From: CALKWS01 sp051020515
GTDB lineage: Bacteria > Actinomycetota > Actinomycetes > Actinomycetales > Beutenbergiaceae
NCBI RefSeq assembly: GCF_051020515.1
Contig: NZ_CP194857.1
Location: forward strand, 1,550,001-1,614,000
DNA: 64,000 nt
Direction: 5' to 3'
Within the stretch, counting starts at the first letter, position 1, and every line of letters begins with the position of its first letter. A model generated the notes under the pieces. The model saw only the letters and a list, made by a program, of their open reading frames with translations. It was not told where the DNA came from and did no database searches. Position numbers and translations under genes: made by a program. Shown here piece after piece: positions 37,461-46,233 of this stretch.

Positions 37461-38458
37461 CGCTCCTCCTGCCCGCCGGACTCGGCCGGCTCGGCGCGGG
37501 TGCCCAGGTAGGCCTCGATCACCGCAGGGTTGGTGCTGATGTCGGCCGGGCGTCCCTCGGCGATCACCGCGCCCTGGGCGAAACAGATGATCCAGTCGCT
37601 GATGCTCATGATGACGTCCATGTCGTGCTCGACCAGCACGATCGTCTTGCCCTCATCGCGCAGATTCTGGATGTGCCCCAGCAGGGACTGGGTCAGTGCC
37701 GGGTTCACCCCGGCCATCGGCTCATCGAGCATGATCAGGTCCGGATCCACCATCAGAGCCCGGGCCATCTCCAGCAGTTTGCGCTGCCCGCCGGACATGG
37801 TGCCGGCGAACTCATCGCGCATGTGGCTGAGCCGGAAGCGCTCCAGCAGCTCGTCGTCGGCGCGGGCCTCGATCTGCCGCTCCTGACTGCGCCACAGGAA
37901 CGGTAACTGCGCGGCCAGGATGTTCTCGCCACGCTGGCCGGTGGCGCCCAGCATCACGTTCTCCAGCGTGGTCAGGCGCATCAGGGCCTTGGTGAGCTGG
38001 AAGGTGCGCACCATGCCGCGGCGGGCGATCTTGTAGGCGGGCAGCCCACGCAGCGACTGTCCGTTGAAGGTCCAGCTTCCGGCGGAGGGTCTGTCGAAGC
38101 CGGAGACCAGGTTGAAGAAGGTGGACTTACCGGCACCGTTCGGTCCGATCAGGGCGGTGATGGTGCCGCGCTGCACCTCGAGGTGGTCCACGTCGACGGC
38201 TCTGAGGCCGCCGAAGTGACGTGTCATCCCGGTGGCGACCAGGATCGGGTCGGGCTTGGCCACCCCGGGCTCGGGCGCGACGTCGGCCAGGGCCTTTGCC
38301 GCGATTACGGCCCCGGAGGAGGGCCCGGCCTTCTCCCGTGCCTCCTCGTGCTCGACCAGATCCTCCCGCTCGTCCAGGATCTGATCGCGCGCCGCGGTGA
38401 CGTCCTCCTCGGTCCGGTCCGGGACCGGGGAGGACTCGGGGCGTGGCTTATCGGACAC
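37457..38458 (-). CDS. livG: Liv-type ABC transporter ATPase, LivG family
   Basis: This ATPase of 333 residues has Walker A GPNGAGKST, the RTFQLTKALMRLTTLENV segment, signature MSGGQRKLLEMARAL, Walker B LIMLDEPMAGVNP and HDMDVIMSISDWI. An acidic 65-residue N-terminal extension, unusual for the family, precedes the ATPase core. GTG is the start (complement 38456-38458), and it overlaps the livM stop by 11 bases. Works with LivF on the cytosolic face. Confidence 0.91.
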   Translation of the reverse strand: MSDKPRPESSPVPDRTEEDVTAARDQILDEREDLVEHEEAREKAGPSSGAVIAAKALADVAPEPGVAKPDPILVATGMTRHFGGLRAVDVDHLEVQRGTITALIGPNGAGKSTFFNLVSGFDRPSAGSWTFNGQSLRGLPAYKIARRGMVRTFQLTKALMRLTTLENVMLGATGQRGENILAAQLPFLWRSQERQIEARADDELLERFRLSHMRDEFAGTMSGGQRKLLEMARALMVDPDLIMLDEPMAGVNPALTQSLLGHIQNLRDEGKTIVLVEHDMDVIMSISDWIICFAQGAVIAEGRPADISTNPAVIEAYLGTRAEPAESGGQEER

Positions 38459-39436
38459 TGAGACGGATCTCCTCTGCGTTGCCGAGTATCCCGGCCGGCC
38501 GGAAGGCCATCAACAGCACCAGCAGCAGCCCGACGAACACGAATCTCATCGCGCTGACGTCACTGGAGGCCAAGATCGAGGACGGGATGATGCCCTGGGT
38601 GGTTGCCTGGCGCAGCAGCGCGTCGAGGAAGGTCAGCAGGAACCAGAAGATGACGCTGCCCACGACCGGTCCCATGATGCGGCTGGCACCGCCCAGGATC
38701 ACGATGGCCCACAGGTAGAAGGTCACCGCCGGCATGTAGATGTCGGGGTTCACGGTCTGGCCGTGCATCGCCATCATCGCCCCGGCCAGAGCGCCGAGCA
38801 CACCGCCGAGGACCAGGCTCTGCATCTTGTAGGCGTAGACGTTCTTGCCCAGGCTGCGGGCGGCGAGCTCGTCCTCACGGACCGACTTCAGCACCCGGCC
38901 CCACGGGCTGCGCATCAGCAGGAACACCAGGAGGGAGAAGAAGGCGACCAGACCCCAGGTCACCGTCATCACCCACAGATTGCGCGCGGAGAAGGAGAAC
39001 GGGCCCAGCACCAGCGACTGGGTGTAGGGGTTCAGCGCGAAGAAGTCTCCCGCGAATTGACTCAGCCCGTACACCCCGCCGGTCAGCGGTTCGGCCCAGG
39101 ATGAGCGGTACAGATAGCGCAGCACCTCCGCGGCCGCGATCGTGGTGATGGCCAGATAGTCCCCGCGTAATCGCAGGGTGGGGATGCCCAGGATCAGGGC
39201 CAGGACCACCGCGCACCCGATGCCGATCAGGATGCCGACCCACAGCGGCAGGTCCCAAGTAGCCACGCTGACCGCCACGCCGTAGGCGCCCACCAGCATG
39301 AACCCGACCTGGCCGAAGTTCAGCAACCCGGTGTAGCCGAAGTGCAGGTTCAGCCCACCGCGGCGAGCGCGTAGATCGCCGCCTCCGGCCCGATCGCCCC
39401 GCGCAGTGCGTTGGCAAGAATGTCCATGAACTCCAT
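38448..39436 (-). CDS. livM: Liv-type ABC permease, LivM family, one frameshift
   Basis: This membrane permease of about 328 residues has 8-10 helices, with GYTGLLNFGQVGFMLVGAY, RLRGDYLAITTIAAAEVLR and the EAA-like GKNVYAYKMQSLVLGGVLGA. The ATG (complement 39434-39436) follows GGAGGT and gives MEFMDILANALRGAIGP. One missing base near 39353 breaks the frame; adding it gives AAVGLNLHFGYTGLLNFGQ. It pairs with LivH to form the channel. Confidence 0.88.
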
Positions 39437-39452
39437 ATGCGACCTCCCGCGC

Positions 39453-40883
39453 CTAGCCGGCGCGCTCCGCTCTGCCGAAGATCCCCTGCGGGCGCAGTAA
39501 CAGCACCAGGATCAGCACGAGCAGCGCCCAGAAGTTCTGCAGCGCCGGCGGGAACCAGAGCGTGGACCACTGCGAGACCAGCCCGATGATCAGGCTTCCG
39601 ACCATCGCCCCGTAGGCGCTGCCGATGCCACCGAGGATCACCCCGGCGAACATCAGCAGCAACAGATAGAAGCCCATGTCCCAGTACACCGCCGAGGTCA
39701 GGCCGTAGAAGACCCCGCCCAAGGCGGCCAGGCCACCGCCGAGCACCCACACCATCAGGATCACCCGGCTGACGTTGATCCCGGAGGCCTCGGCCAGGTC
39801 CTTGTTGTCCGAGACCGCACGCATAGCCTTGCCGATCCGGGTCTTGGACAGCATGATCCCGATCCCGACCATGATCGCGAACGCCAGCAACGTCACGATC
39901 AGGTCCCGTGGGGTGATGCGCACCATCCCGATTTCGAGGGCGGTCTGCACGGTGTAGGTGTCGTACTGCCCGCGCCTGGAGCCGAACACCACCAGCAACA
40001 GGTAGCGCAGCAGTAGGGACAGGCCGATGGAGATGATGAAGAGTTGGATCAGTCCGGTGCCGCGTCGTCGCATCGGCAGCCACACGGTCTTCTCCAGGGC
40101 CCCGGCCAGGAGCGCACCGACCACCATCGCCAGCGCCGCAGCCAGGATCAGTGGCACGTTCCCCGGGGAGGTGGACAGGAAGAAGGCGGTGACCGCACCG
40201 AGCGTGACGAACTCGCCGTGGGCGAAGTTGATCAGGCGCGTGGTGCCGAAGACCAGGGACAGACCCACAGCGGTGATGGCGATGATCGCGCCGAGTTTGA
40301 TCCCTTCCACGGTCAGTTGCGCGAACCGGGCGGAGAAGGAGGCGCCGCGGGGCTGCTCGGTGGCGATCGCGCCCTCGTCCTCCTCCGGGGTGGCGGCGTC
40401 ATCGACGGCAGCGTCGTCGTCGGTTTCGGTCTCGGTGGGTTCGGTGCCCGGCGCCGGCTGCTGGGTCTCATCGGCGCCGATCAGCGGGAACGGCACCCTG
40501 GTCTGCAGCCGGCCCGGGCGCACCAGGATGTCCTCGCGGCGCTCACCGGCCTCCTGCTGGGGCTGCAGGTCCGCGGGCAGCGTGTCCACGTCCAGGACGA
40601 CGTCGAAGGTGCCCGGGCCGGGCACCTCCAGTTCCCAGGCGCCCTCGCCGTCGGTGACCGACTCGCCCAGTTCCTCGCCGGCCTGTTCCAGGGTCAGGCC
40701 CGCACCCTCGACCGGGTCGCCGTCGGGGTCGTTGATGGTGCCGAAGAGCACCTGGGCATCGCCGTCATCGGTGCTCATCGGGGCCGGACCGCCGCCGGGA
40801 AGGGCGACGGCGGTCGCGGCCGCGGGAGTCATGACCAGGAACAGGAACAGGGTCGCCAGCAAGGGGGCGATGCGTCGCTGCAC
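39453..40883 (-). CDS. LivH-type ABC permease with a secreted carboxypeptidase-regulatory-like N-terminal domain
   Basis: A 476-residue LivH-type permease whose membrane part begins near residue 180 (EGIKLGAIIAITAVGLSLVFG) and has the classic TTRLINFAHGEFVTLGA and GKAMRAVSDNKDLAEASGI. It has an extra N-terminal region: a signal-like helix MQRRIAPLLATLFLFLV, then a beta-rich carboxypeptidase-regulatory-like domain, with GTINDPDGDPVEGAGLTLEQ, GEGAWELEVPGPGTFDVVLD and RPGRLQTRVPFPL, then an acidic Thr/Asp linker. I start at GTG 40883 with AAGGAAGGAG upstream. The domain probably sits outside the cell. First gene of the operon. Plain LivH proteins are about 300 residues. Confidence 0.88.
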   Translation of the reverse strand: MQRRIAPLLATLFLFLVMTPAAATAVALPGGGPAPMSTDDGDAQVLFGTINDPDGDPVEGAGLTLEQAGEELGESVTDGEGAWELEVPGPGTFDVVLDVDTLPADLQPQQEAGERREDILVRPGRLQTRVPFPLIGADETQQPAPGTEPTETETDDDAAVDDAATPEEDEGAIATEQPRGASFSARFAQLTVEGIKLGAIIAITAVGLSLVFGTTRLINFAHGEFVTLGAVTAFFLSTSPGNVPLILAAALAMVVGALLAGALEKTVWLPMRRRGTGLIQLFIISIGLSLLLRYLLLVVFGSRRGQYDTYTVQTALEIGMVRITPRDLIVTLLAFAIMVGIGIMLSKTRIGKAMRAVSDNKDLAEASGINVSRVILMVWVLGGGLAALGGVFYGLTSAVYWDMGFYLLLLMFAGVILGGIGSAYGAMVGSLIIGLVSQWSTLWFPPALQNFWALLVLILVLLLRPQGIFGRAERAG

Positions 40884-40998
40884 GGCACACTCCTTCCTTG
40901 GCATCGCGCAAAGTCAACCACAACCGGACGAGCATCAGATGACAATTGATCAGATTGATATCTGCGCCGCGCCCCGCCCCGCTCAAGCAGGCGCGGGC

Positions 40999-42162
40999 TC
41001 AGTTGGTTCCCAGTTGCCACGCACCCCAGATCGAGGTGACGCGGTAGCCGAGGGCGACGTTGATGGCGAGCATGTGCTCGTTCTCCTGGGCGTTCCAGGT
41101 GTGCACCCGGCGCACCCGCGGGGCTTCGCGGGCGAGCAGGTCCAGGTTCGCCGTCTTCAACAGCATGCCGAGCCTGTGTCCGCGGTGCGGCGTGAGCACC
41201 ACGGTGTTCTCCTGGTAGGCCACCTGGGGCTTGCGCGCATCGAGATGGATCTCGGTGTAGCCGGCCAACTCCCCGGTGCGCGCATGCATTGCGGCGGTGG
41301 TGATCGAGCGCATCCCGGAGGCGGACAGCACCTGCTCGGCGTGCCGGATCCGGTCGCCGTCCCAGGTCTCCTCCTGGTAGTCCAACTCACCGGTGGGTGC
41401 GTCCGTGCTCATCGCCCGCAGCAGGACCGCCATCCCCGCCAGCCAGCGCTGTGGCACCGGGCCGGTCCAGGAGACGAGTTCGTAGTCCTCCCCCGCGCCG
41501 GCCCTCGCGGCGGTGTTCAACCCGGCGAGCAGGCCATCGGGCAACGGCAGGTGCTGCACGGAGTGCCGGTCCACCTGCGCCAGGGTGAAGCCCCGTTCCC
41601 GGGCGAATCGCACCCCGCCTTCCCGGGCGTCCACCCGGCCGCTCCCGGTCGGCGCCACCAGCGCATCGGGGGAGTCGGCTTCAGGTTCGGTGCCCTGGCA
41701 GGTCTCGGCGGTGACCACGGCGCGACCGGACCCCCGGATGCGGTGCAGCGCCCGGGCCCACAGTGCCGAGCCGATGCCGCGGCGCCGGTGGGTCGTGCGC
41801 ACGATGACCGAGACACGGGCCAGGTGGGTGTTGTCCGTCATCGGATAGTCGAGCCAGGCGGTTCCGAGCACCGCGGCCGGATCCTGCCCGAGGTCGGGGT
41901 CCAGGGCTAGCAGCACCTCCTTGCGGGTGTCGCGCTGGTTACCCAGGCGCACCGCCACCTGTTCGCCATCCTCGGCGAGATCGTCATTGCCCAGCACCGC
42001 CACGAGATAGTCCCGGTCCAGTTCGGCGATCCCGCGGATCTGCCAGGGCGGCTCGGCCCGGACACCGGCCGCGCCGGCGCCTGATTCGGCACCGGTGGCC
42101 CCCTCGGGGGAAGCGCCGTCGTCGGCCGGCAGCGGTGCAGGAGTGATCACGAACCTGCGCAT
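40999..42162 (-). CDS. Tandem GNAT N-acetyltransferase-like protein
   Basis: A 387-residue protein with two GNAT-fold units. The first has SVIVRTTHRRRGIGSALWARAL, a good acetyl-CoA-binding (motif A) match with R/Q-x-x-G-x-G; the second has VVLTPHRGHRLGMLLKTANL with R-G-x-R-L-G. Family members modify small molecules or protein N-termini. The substrate is not evident. The N-terminal 55 residues are low-complexity Ala/Gly. ATG (complement 42160-42162) is chosen; an upstream in-frame ATG (42174) abuts the AGGAGG site too closely. It is divergent from the next gene. Confidence 0.82.
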   Translation of the reverse strand: MRRFVITPAPLPADDGASPEGATGAESGAGAAGVRAEPPWQIRGIAELDRDYLVAVLGNDDLAEDGEQVAVRLGNQRDTRKEVLLALDPDLGQDPAAVLGTAWLDYPMTDNTHLARVSVIVRTTHRRRGIGSALWARALHRIRGSGRAVVTAETCQGTEPEADSPDALVAPTGSGRVDAREGGVRFARERGFTLAQVDRHSVQHLPLPDGLLAGLNTAARAGAGEDYELVSWTGPVPQRWLAGMAVLLRAMSTDAPTGELDYQEETWDGDRIRHAEQVLSASGMRSITTAAMHARTGELAGYTEIHLDARKPQVAYQENTVVLTPHRGHRLGMLLKTANLDLLAREAPRVRRVHTWNAQENEHMLAINVALGYRVTSIWGAWQLGTN

Positions 42163-42328
42163 GCACCGCAGCATCCTCCTGAGCCGGTGCGGGTGCCAAG
42201 CGAATTCGTAGAACCGGGTCCAGGTGCCGGGCCTTGCTATTGTGCGGCACGAGAACGGGATGATCGATGCTCTACCGGCGTGCTGGCGGCGCGGCCGCTC
42301 GGTCCTTGGAGCGAAGGGTGTGGGGACA

Positions 42329-43012
42329 GTGGAGGTTGCTCCGATTCTGTTCGTCGTCGTCGTGGTCGCGGTCGGCGCCGCGATCGTCACCCATGTCCTC
42401 AACCGTAAGCGCCAGGAGCGGATCCGGGCCTACGCCCGGCACCGCGGCTGGACATACCAGCCGCATTCGCGGGAGGTGGCGAACCGTTGGACCAGCCCTC
42501 CGTTCGACGCCGGCCGCGCCCGGCAGGCGAACGAGGTGCTCACCGGGACGTTCCACGGTGAGCAGGCCGTCTCCTTCAGTTACCGATACGTCACCGGCAA
42601 TGGCAAGAACAGGAGCACCCACCACTTCCACGTGGTGGCCCTGCACCTTCCTGCGGCCCTGCCCTGGTTGCGACTCAACCCGGAGGGGTTCGGCTCGGCC
42701 ATCAGCAAGCTCTTCGGCGGGCAGGACATCCGGTTCGAGTCCAAGGCCTTCAACGACACCTGGCGGGTGCAGGGCCCGGAGGGGCAGTTCCCGTTCGACT
42801 TCATCCACCCGCGGATGATGGACCGCCTCATGCAACCCGACGCGGTCGGGCACAACATCACGGTGGAGGGCCAGGACATCCTGTTGTACGTCCGTGGCCG
42901 CCAGGAGGTGGAACGGATCGACTTCTACCTCAATCTGCTCCTGGGCATCATCCAACTGATCCCCAGGCATCTGTGGCTGCGCGTGGGCCACGACCCGCTG
43001 GCCCGGCGGTAG
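42329..43012 (+). CDS. Uncharacterised single-pass membrane protein
   Basis: A 227-residue protein with an N-terminal hydrophobic helix (VEVAPILFVVVVVAVGAAIV) and a soluble domain of about 200 residues. I see a run resembling DUF3137-like proteins: RHRGWTYQPHSREVANRW, LTGTFHGEQAVSFSYRY and FESKAFNDTWRVQGPEGQF. No catalytic residues are recognised. Start chosen at GTG 42329, eleven bases after a GAAGGG site; GTG 42320 and an earlier ATG are alternatives. Lone gene facing the GH2 gene (about 10 bp gap), function unknown. Confidence 0.75.
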   Translation: MEVAPILFVVVVVAVGAAIVTHVLNRKRQERIRAYARHRGWTYQPHSREVANRWTSPPFDAGRARQANEVLTGTFHGEQAVSFSYRYVTGNGKNRSTHHFHVVALHLPAALPWLRLNPEGFGSAISKLFGGQDIRFESKAFNDTWRVQGPEGQFPFDFIHPRMMDRLMQPDAVGHNITVEGQDILLYVRGRQEVERIDFYLNLLLGIIQLIPRHLWLRVGHDPLARR

Positions 43013-43021
43013 GGCGCCCTC

Positions 43022-44884
43022 CTACGCGCCGGCGGAGTCGTCGTCGACTCGTTCGGCAGCGGCCACCCGCTGCTGGACTCGACGAACCCGATCCACGTCT
43101 AGTTTGACGCTGCGGTCGAATCGGTAGATCCCGTTCTGCTCCTGGAACACGTCGGTGAGCTGGGTGTAGCAGTACCCGAACATGTTCGGGTCATCCAGCA
43201 GCACATCGGTGAGGCCGGCGAACCGGACGTGGAACTCCTCCTCATCGGCGACCCGCTGTCCGTACCCCCAGGACTCGGTGCGGTCGGTGCCGTCGGCCTC
43301 GGCCGCTTCGTCGGGGTTCCACCAGATGCCGCCGTACTCGCTGACGAAGTAGGGCTGGCCGGCGTAGGGCAGGGAGATGGTTTGTCCGTCATGGGTGTTG
43401 ACGAACGGATCGCCGGTTGCCAGGCCGGCCTGCTGTTCGGCGAACGCCGCCGGATCCTGCTCGTAGGAGTGGGAGTCGTAGACGTCGGTCTCGGCCACCC
43501 GGTGGGAGTAGCCGGAAGCGTCGATGACCGGGCGGGTCGGATCGGTTGCCTTGGTGGCCAGGAACATCCCGCGAGTGACGTCATCGAGCACGGTGATCTC
43601 GTCGTGCAGCACCTGCCAGGTCTCGTTCAGCGGGCACCACCCGATGATCGCCGGGTGGTTGTAGTCGCGCTTGAGCACCTCGGTCCACTGGGTGATGTAG
43701 GAGGCGTCGGGGCGCTGATGGTCGCTGCGGTGACCCTGGGCGGAGCAGCCCCAGTCGGCGAACTCGCCCCAGAGCAGGTAGCCGCGCCGGTCGGCGTGGT
43801 ACAGGAACCGCTCCTCGAAGACCTTCTGGTGCAGGCGGGCCCCGTTGAAGCCGGCCAGGGACAACTCGATGTCCTCGACCAGGGCGGCATCGCTGGGTGC
43901 GGTCATCAGCCCGTCGGGGTAGTAGCCCTGGTCCAGTACGAGCCGCTGGAAGACGACCTCACCATTGAGCCGAACCTGGTTGCCGTCGATGCTGACCGAA
44001 CGCAGGCCCGCGTAGGAGTCGATGGCATCGAGCACCGTGCCGGCTTCGTCCAGTAGTTCCAGGCGCACGTCGTAACAGAAGCCCTCCCCCACCTGCCACA
44101 ACCGGACGCGGTCGGGCGGGACGGGCAGGTGCAGGGCGGGGGCCAGGTCCAGGTCGGCGCGTACCTGAGTGGCGACGACCTCGCCGTCGGCGTCGGAGAC
44201 GACGGCGCGCACGGTCATTCCGCGCCGGTTGGCGCTGAGCGGTGCCACGACGCGGAAGGCCGATGCGGCCACATCCGGGGTGATCCGCGGACGGCGCAGG
44301 TGCACCTGGGGGACCGGCTCGAGCCAGACGGTCTGCCAGATCCCGGTGGTGTGCGGGGTGTAGTGGCACTCGGAGTTGGCGTACTTGGTGGCCTGCTTGC
44401 CGCGCGCCTGGGGGATATGGCGCCGGTCCCGGGCGCGCACCACGATGGTGGCCTCCTGCCCGGGCTCGGCGACCCCGTGCAGGTCGGCGGTGAAGGAGGA
44501 GAACCCGCCGCGGTGGCGGGCTACCTGGGTGCCGTTCACCCAGACGGTGGCGTCGTGGTCCACCGCCCCGAAGTGCAGCAACACCCGCTGCCCGCTCCAG
44601 CCCGCCGGGATGGTCACGGTGCGCCGGTACCAGACGGCTTCCATGAAGTCGGTGTTGGCGACGCCGGAAAGTTCGGATTCCGGCGCGAACGGGACGGTGA
44701 TCGCGCCGGAGAGTTCGGCATCGACGAGCCCGCGCTCCAGGCCGGAATCGCCGGGATCGACCTCGAACTGCCAGGTGCCGTTCAGGTTCAGCCAGTCCGA
44801 GCGCACCATCTGCGGGCGGGGGTACTCGGGGCGGGGGACGGCGGACGTGTGGTCGTGGGTCTGGTCGGGCGTGTGCTCGGGCAT
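43022..44884 (-). CDS. Glycoside hydrolase family 2 protein (beta-galactosidase/glucuronidase-like)
   Basis: A 620-residue cytosolic GH2 enzyme that cleaves beta-linked sugars from imported oligosaccharides. Domains in order: jelly-roll sugar-binding (LNLNGTWQFEVDP, WYRRTVTIPAGW, LHFGAVDHDATVWVNGTQ), immunoglobulin-like domain and TIM barrel from about residue 305. The acid/base Glu is in WCPLNETWQ and the nucleophile Glu in FVSEYGGIWW, both correctly placed. Start ATG (complement 44882-44884) with AAAGG upstream. No signal peptide. A LacI-type operator precedes it, shared with the sugar importer. Exact sugar unknown. Confidence 0.9.
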   Translation of the reverse strand: MPEHTPDQTHDHTSAVPRPEYPRPQMVRSDWLNLNGTWQFEVDPGDSGLERGLVDAELSGAITVPFAPESELSGVANTDFMEAVWYRRTVTIPAGWSGQRVLLHFGAVDHDATVWVNGTQVARHRGGFSSFTADLHGVAEPGQEATIVVRARDRRHIPQARGKQATKYANSECHYTPHTTGIWQTVWLEPVPQVHLRRPRITPDVAASAFRVVAPLSANRRGMTVRAVVSDADGEVVATQVRADLDLAPALHLPVPPDRVRLWQVGEGFCYDVRLELLDEAGTVLDAIDSYAGLRSVSIDGNQVRLNGEVVFQRLVLDQGYYPDGLMTAPSDAALVEDIELSLAGFNGARLHQKVFEERFLYHADRRGYLLWGEFADWGCSAQGHRSDHQRPDASYITQWTEVLKRDYNHPAIIGWCPLNETWQVLHDEITVLDDVTRGMFLATKATDPTRPVIDASGYSHRVAETDVYDSHSYEQDPAAFAEQQAGLATGDPFVNTHDGQTISLPYAGQPYFVSEYGGIWWNPDEAAEADGTDRTESWGYGQRVADEEEFHVRFAGLTDVLLDDPNMFGYCYTQLTDVFQEQNGIYRFDRSVKLDVDRVRRVQQRVAAAERVDDDSAGA

Positions 44885-44904
44885 CGCATGCACCTTTCGG
44901 TACG

Positions 44905-44932
44905 ACTTCAGTACAACGACTGCAGTACAACG
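44905..44932. repeat. Two tandem 14-bp repeats before the GH2 gene
   Basis: ACTTCAGTACAACG (44905-44918) and ACTGCAGTACAACG (44919-44932) differ at one base. The second runs into the palindrome TACAACGTTGTA. Each copy carries a TACAACG half-operator, so it may provide a second regulator contact. Confidence 0.6.
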
Positions 44933-44937
44933 TTGTA
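44926..44937. promoter_or_regulatory. LacI-type operator upstream of the GH2 gene
   Basis: TACAACGTTGTA is a perfect 12-bp palindrome with the central CG typical of LacI-family sites. Almost the same 12-mer, TGCAACGTTGTA, occurs before the sugar-importer genes on the other side of the LacI gene. It sits about 42 bp before the GH2 start codon. Confidence 0.72.
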
Positions 44938-45001
44938 GGGCTGCACGGAAAGCATACTCGTGCCCACGGGAACGCGCAGCCATGGCCGCCGGGGTGCGCG
45001 G

Positions 45002-46102
45002 TCAGCGTGCCGGCGCGGTGCTGTCCCGGACGTGGATCTGATGCGGCAGCACGTGGACTTTGCCGGGACCGGCACTGCCCTCGATGCGGTCGAGCAGGAG
45101 GTCCACGGCGAGTTCGGACAGTGCCTGGAGATCGGGAGTGACGCTGGTCAGGCTCGGGTTGGCGAACCGGCCCTCCTCCGACCCGTCCCAACCCAGCACG
45201 GCCACATCCTCGGGCACGCGCAGCCCGGCCTCGCGCAGTGCTGCCATCACACCGATCGCCAGTTGGTCGTTGGCGCAGAAGATCGCGTCCAGGTGGTCGG
45301 TCCCGGACTTCGCCAAGAACGTCGAGATGCCGTCGTAGCCGGTGGCGCGTGAGTAGACCGTCGTCGGGAGGATCGTGGGCGTCATGGCGTTCCCGATCGC
45401 CTCCAGGTAGCCATCGCGCCGCAGGCTGCCCGCGCCGCTGGCGCTGCCCCGCCGCTGGTCATGGGGTGGATCCGGATCGGGGTGGGGGTCAGCGCCCAGG
45501 AACACGATCGCTCGCCGACCGGTATCCAGGAGGTGCTGGGTCGCCTCCCGCGCCGCAGCGACGTTGTCGATCAGGACGCGGTCCAGGGCCAGGTCCCTGG
45601 TCAGTTCGGCCAGGCCGTGTTCGCCGAGGACCACAGTGGGCAGCGTGGTGCCCGCACGGCGGATCTCCTCGGGGTCCAGTGACTGGGGGGAGTAGATCAG
45701 GCCGTCCAACAGGTGCACCCCGAAGCCGTCGGCAGCGTGGCGTTCCTGTTCGACCTCGGCGAGGGTCTCCTCGATCAGGACGGTGTAATCACGCTTCCCG
45801 GCGGCTTCGATCACGGCGTGGGCGAGGTCGGAGAAGTAGGGCAGGCGCAGGTCCGCCACGGCCAGCCCGAGGATCCGGCTGCGTCCCTGGCGCAGGTACC
45901 GCCCGGAGAGCGTGGGGCGGTAGCCCAGTTCGGCGATCGCGGCCTCCACCCGCGCCCGGGTCTGCGGACGCACTGGTGCGCTTTCGTTGACCACGTTGGA
46001 GACCGTCTTCCATGAGACGTTCGCCAGTGCCGCCACATCCTTGATCCCGGGACGGGAGCGGGAGCGCCCCTGCCCGGGCGTGGCGGAATCGGCACGAGAC
46101 AT
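45002..46102 (-). CDS. LacI family transcriptional regulator
   Basis: A 366-residue repressor. HTH plus hinge helix: IKDVAALANVSWKTVSNV and AAIAELGYRPTLSGRYL, then the periplasmic-binding-like effector domain (ILGLAVADLRLPYFSDL, DAIFCANDQLAIGVMAAL, VAVLGWDGSEEGRFANPSLT). ATG (complement 46100-46102) is the start; an upstream GTG is in frame. It lies between the GH2 gene and the importer operon, and the TACAACGTTGTA-like sites flank both. It likely senses a sugar made from the GH2 substrate and releases both operators. Confidence 0.93.
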   Translation of the reverse strand: MSRADSATPGQGRSRSRPGIKDVAALANVSWKTVSNVVNESAPVRPQTRARVEAAIAELGYRPTLSGRYLRQGRSRILGLAVADLRLPYFSDLAHAVIEAAGKRDYTVLIEETLAEVEQERHAADGFGVHLLDGLIYSPQSLDPEEIRRAGTTLPTVVLGEHGLAELTRDLALDRVLIDNVAAAREATQHLLDTGRRAIVFLGADPHPDPDPPHDQRRGSASGAGSLRRDGYLEAIGNAMTPTILPTTVYSRATGYDGISTFLAKSGTDHLDAIFCANDQLAIGVMAALREAGLRVPEDVAVLGWDGSEEGRFANPSLTSVTPDLQALSELAVDLLLDRIEGSAGPGKVHVLPHQIHVRDSTAPAR

Positions 46103-46152
46103 CACCACAGTGTGCCGCACCCGGCCGTGGGTGCACCGGGCGCCCCGGGGTC

Positions 46153-46196
46153 TTGACACGGCGGGGGAACCTCGCCACCCTACTTGCAACGTTGTA
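46153..46196 (+). promoter_or_regulatory. Promoter and LacI-type operator of the sugar-importer operon
   Basis: TTGACA (46153-46158) is a consensus -35. CACCCT at 46176-46181 is 17 bp away and is the possible -10. The operator TGCAACGTTGTA (46185-46196), one mismatch from a perfect palindrome, begins just after it, near the transcription start, which suits repression. It is the same motif as at 44926-44937. Confidence 0.65.
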
Positions 46197-46233
46197 GTGA
46201 CCCGTGATGATGCGGGCCTCAAGGAGGTCGTCG

